Assembly (NCBI RefSeq): GCF_964340395.1
Contig: NC_135551.1
Span: forward strand, 4,829,463-4,864,462
Source of the DNA: Glandiceps talaboti
Taxonomy: Eukaryota > Hemichordata > Enteropneusta > Spengelidae
Length of the DNA: 35,000 nt
Direction: 5' to 3'
Shown here: positions 33,985-35,000 of the stretch, one piece after another
Layout: each line of letters opens with the position of its first letter
Position numbering within the stretch: position 1 is the stretch's first letter
Made by a program: the position numbers and the translations under genes
The notes under the pieces: generated by a model
Database searches by the model: none
What the model was told of the DNA's origin: nothing
The model's input: only the letters and a program-made list of their open reading frames with translations

Positions 33985-34545
33985 GAATAATACATCCCTA
34001 CCAAGTTTCAATCCATTCACCATGCAGTTCCAAAATACAAGTTTTTGATCAAAATTTTTAGACCTAATTTGCATGTCGCTGATGGGATCATCATGTTATA
34101 AATACAGCTTTATCTACACATCCCCAGATGCATCCCCATTAACTTTCAGCCCAATCTGCTTAGTAGTTTTGGAACTATATATTGTTGACAAAAAATACAT
34201 ATTTTTAGACCTAATTTGCATATCACTGATGGGGCATCATCATGTTATGAAGAATTCTTAATCTAAACACCCCTAAGAACGCCCCCAATAAATTTCAGGC
34301 TAATCTGCTCAGTAGTTTTGGAATTAAAGATGTTTGACCAAAAATACGCATTGTTATACCTAATTTGCATATCACTTATGGGCTCACCATGTCATGAATA
34401 ATTCTTAATCTAAACCCATGTTTTTACCCAAGTCACACATCGGTGGTGAGACCAGGTTGATCTGAACAATTTCCCAACTAGACAACCAATGTAATAAACC
34501 CACCAATATCATGGCAATCGGTCCAGTGGTGTTTGACTTTAAGTT
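33985..34545. repeat. ~148-bp core-repeat array, 3-4 diverged copies
   Basis: CCTAATTTGCAT recurs at ~34063, 34210 and 34359, followed by (A/G)TC(A/G)CT(G/T)ATGGG. Each unit also has an AA(T/C)CTGCT(T/C)AGTAGTTTTGGA-type segment. A last degenerate unit (GGCAATCGGTCCAGTGG) runs into the CA microsatellite. Confidence 0.8.
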
Positions 34546-34548
34546 GTT

Positions 34549-34624
34549 TACACACACACACACACACACGCACACACACACACACACACATACACGTCAC
34601 ACACACAGACACAGACACGCAGAG

Positions 34625-34666
<42 letters not shown>

Positions 34667-34693
34667 TCACATACATAGACAGACAGACAGACA
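34549..34693. repeat. (CA)n / (CAGA)n microsatellite
   Basis: CA units with a few interruptions, ending in AGACAGACAGAC. It lies at the edge of the ~148-bp array. Opposite-strand CVCV and HTHT open frames are artefacts. Confidence 0.97.
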
Positions 34694-34856
34694 CTTTGCC
34701 ATCCCTATAGCACAACTGAACTTTATCAGTTTAAACTAATTCAAGAACATAATTCAACAACTGACTAAGCATCTTGTGTGTCCGTATGTGTATGGTAAGA
34801 CATCGAGTATGGCACCATCCTTACATCTTACGTATTATTCTTTACATTCTTTTCAG

Positions 34857-34976
34857 ATTGCAGTCTACCAGATAGTTTCTATTGTGAATATTATTATCAT
34901 TCTTATAGCCACTGTTTGCCCGGAATCCTTGTATGTGATGGTCATGACGACTGTAGGAATGATGAATTCTATTGTG
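34857..34976 (+). CDS. LDLa gene exon 10: LDL-receptor class A-like module 2 (divergent)
   Basis: 120 nt, phase 1-1, acceptor tttacattcttttcag, donor G|GTAAGC. It has six Cys: CSLPDSFYC, then a Tyr/His-rich loop EYYYHSYSHC, then LPGILVC, then CDGHDDCRNDEFYC. The first half fits LDLa. The loop between Cys5 and Cys6 is about two residues short and lacks the usual S-D-E order, so the calcium site looks altered. The exon ends 24 bp before the window edge and the gene continues. Confidence 0.85.
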
Positions 34977-35000
34977 GTAAGCTTGAACTTATTTTGATAT

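Noticed and set aside
34405-34739. Cys-Val and His-Thr repeat ORFs
   Set aside because: Translation of the (CA)n tract.

Overview
This window looks like nuclear DNA of an invertebrate animal, probably marine. It is AT-rich and gene-poor. It has spliced exons with GT/AG borders, a CR1/jockey-like LINE, a tRNA-derived SINE, several short inverted-repeat transposons, minisatellites and many long microsatellites. No operons, rRNA or CRISPR are visible. The phylum cannot be fixed from sequence alone.

The one convincing host gene lies on the + strand and runs off the right edge. A signal-peptide exon (9587-9662) is followed by a 20.3-kb first intron. Six small exons from 30010 to 32694 are all symmetric phase 0-0 and encode a hydrophilic region rich in Arg, Asp, Lys, His and Gln. 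A 43-nt adaptor exon (33134-33176) changes the phase to 1. Two phase 1-1 exons (33515-33625, 34857-34976) each encode one LDL-receptor class A module. All junctions keep a single reading frame of about 328 codons. The product should be a secreted or extracellular modular protein. I do not recognise the N-terminal repeats.

Layout: 1-9.2 kb has no convincing gene but holds a 61-64-bp degenerate repeat, 63-bp and 48-bp minisatellites, a fold-back element (4794-5236), a long ATGT microsatellite, a 673-bp TIR element (6213-6885) and a doubtful short ORF (7192-7428). The first intron (9.7-30 kb) holds a Harbinger-like MITE, a broken LINE on the - strand (about 12.2-16.2 kb), a CAAT/CAAC microsatellite, and a duplicated block carrying a SINE (17.8-19.3 kb). 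It then has a three-unit tandem array (about 19.6-26.06 kb) interrupted by a second MITE and a 2.35-kb insertion, a direct-repeat pair (27.35/27.82 kb), and an inverted copy of a repeat family (28.75-29.43 kb). From 30 to 35 kb exons alternate with microsatellites, short duplications and a ~148-bp core-repeat array.

Most of the informative structure is a layered insertion and duplication history inside one intron, where paralogous copies serve as empty-site controls. The most novel-looking coding signal is the symmetric microexon cassette region of the LDLa gene.
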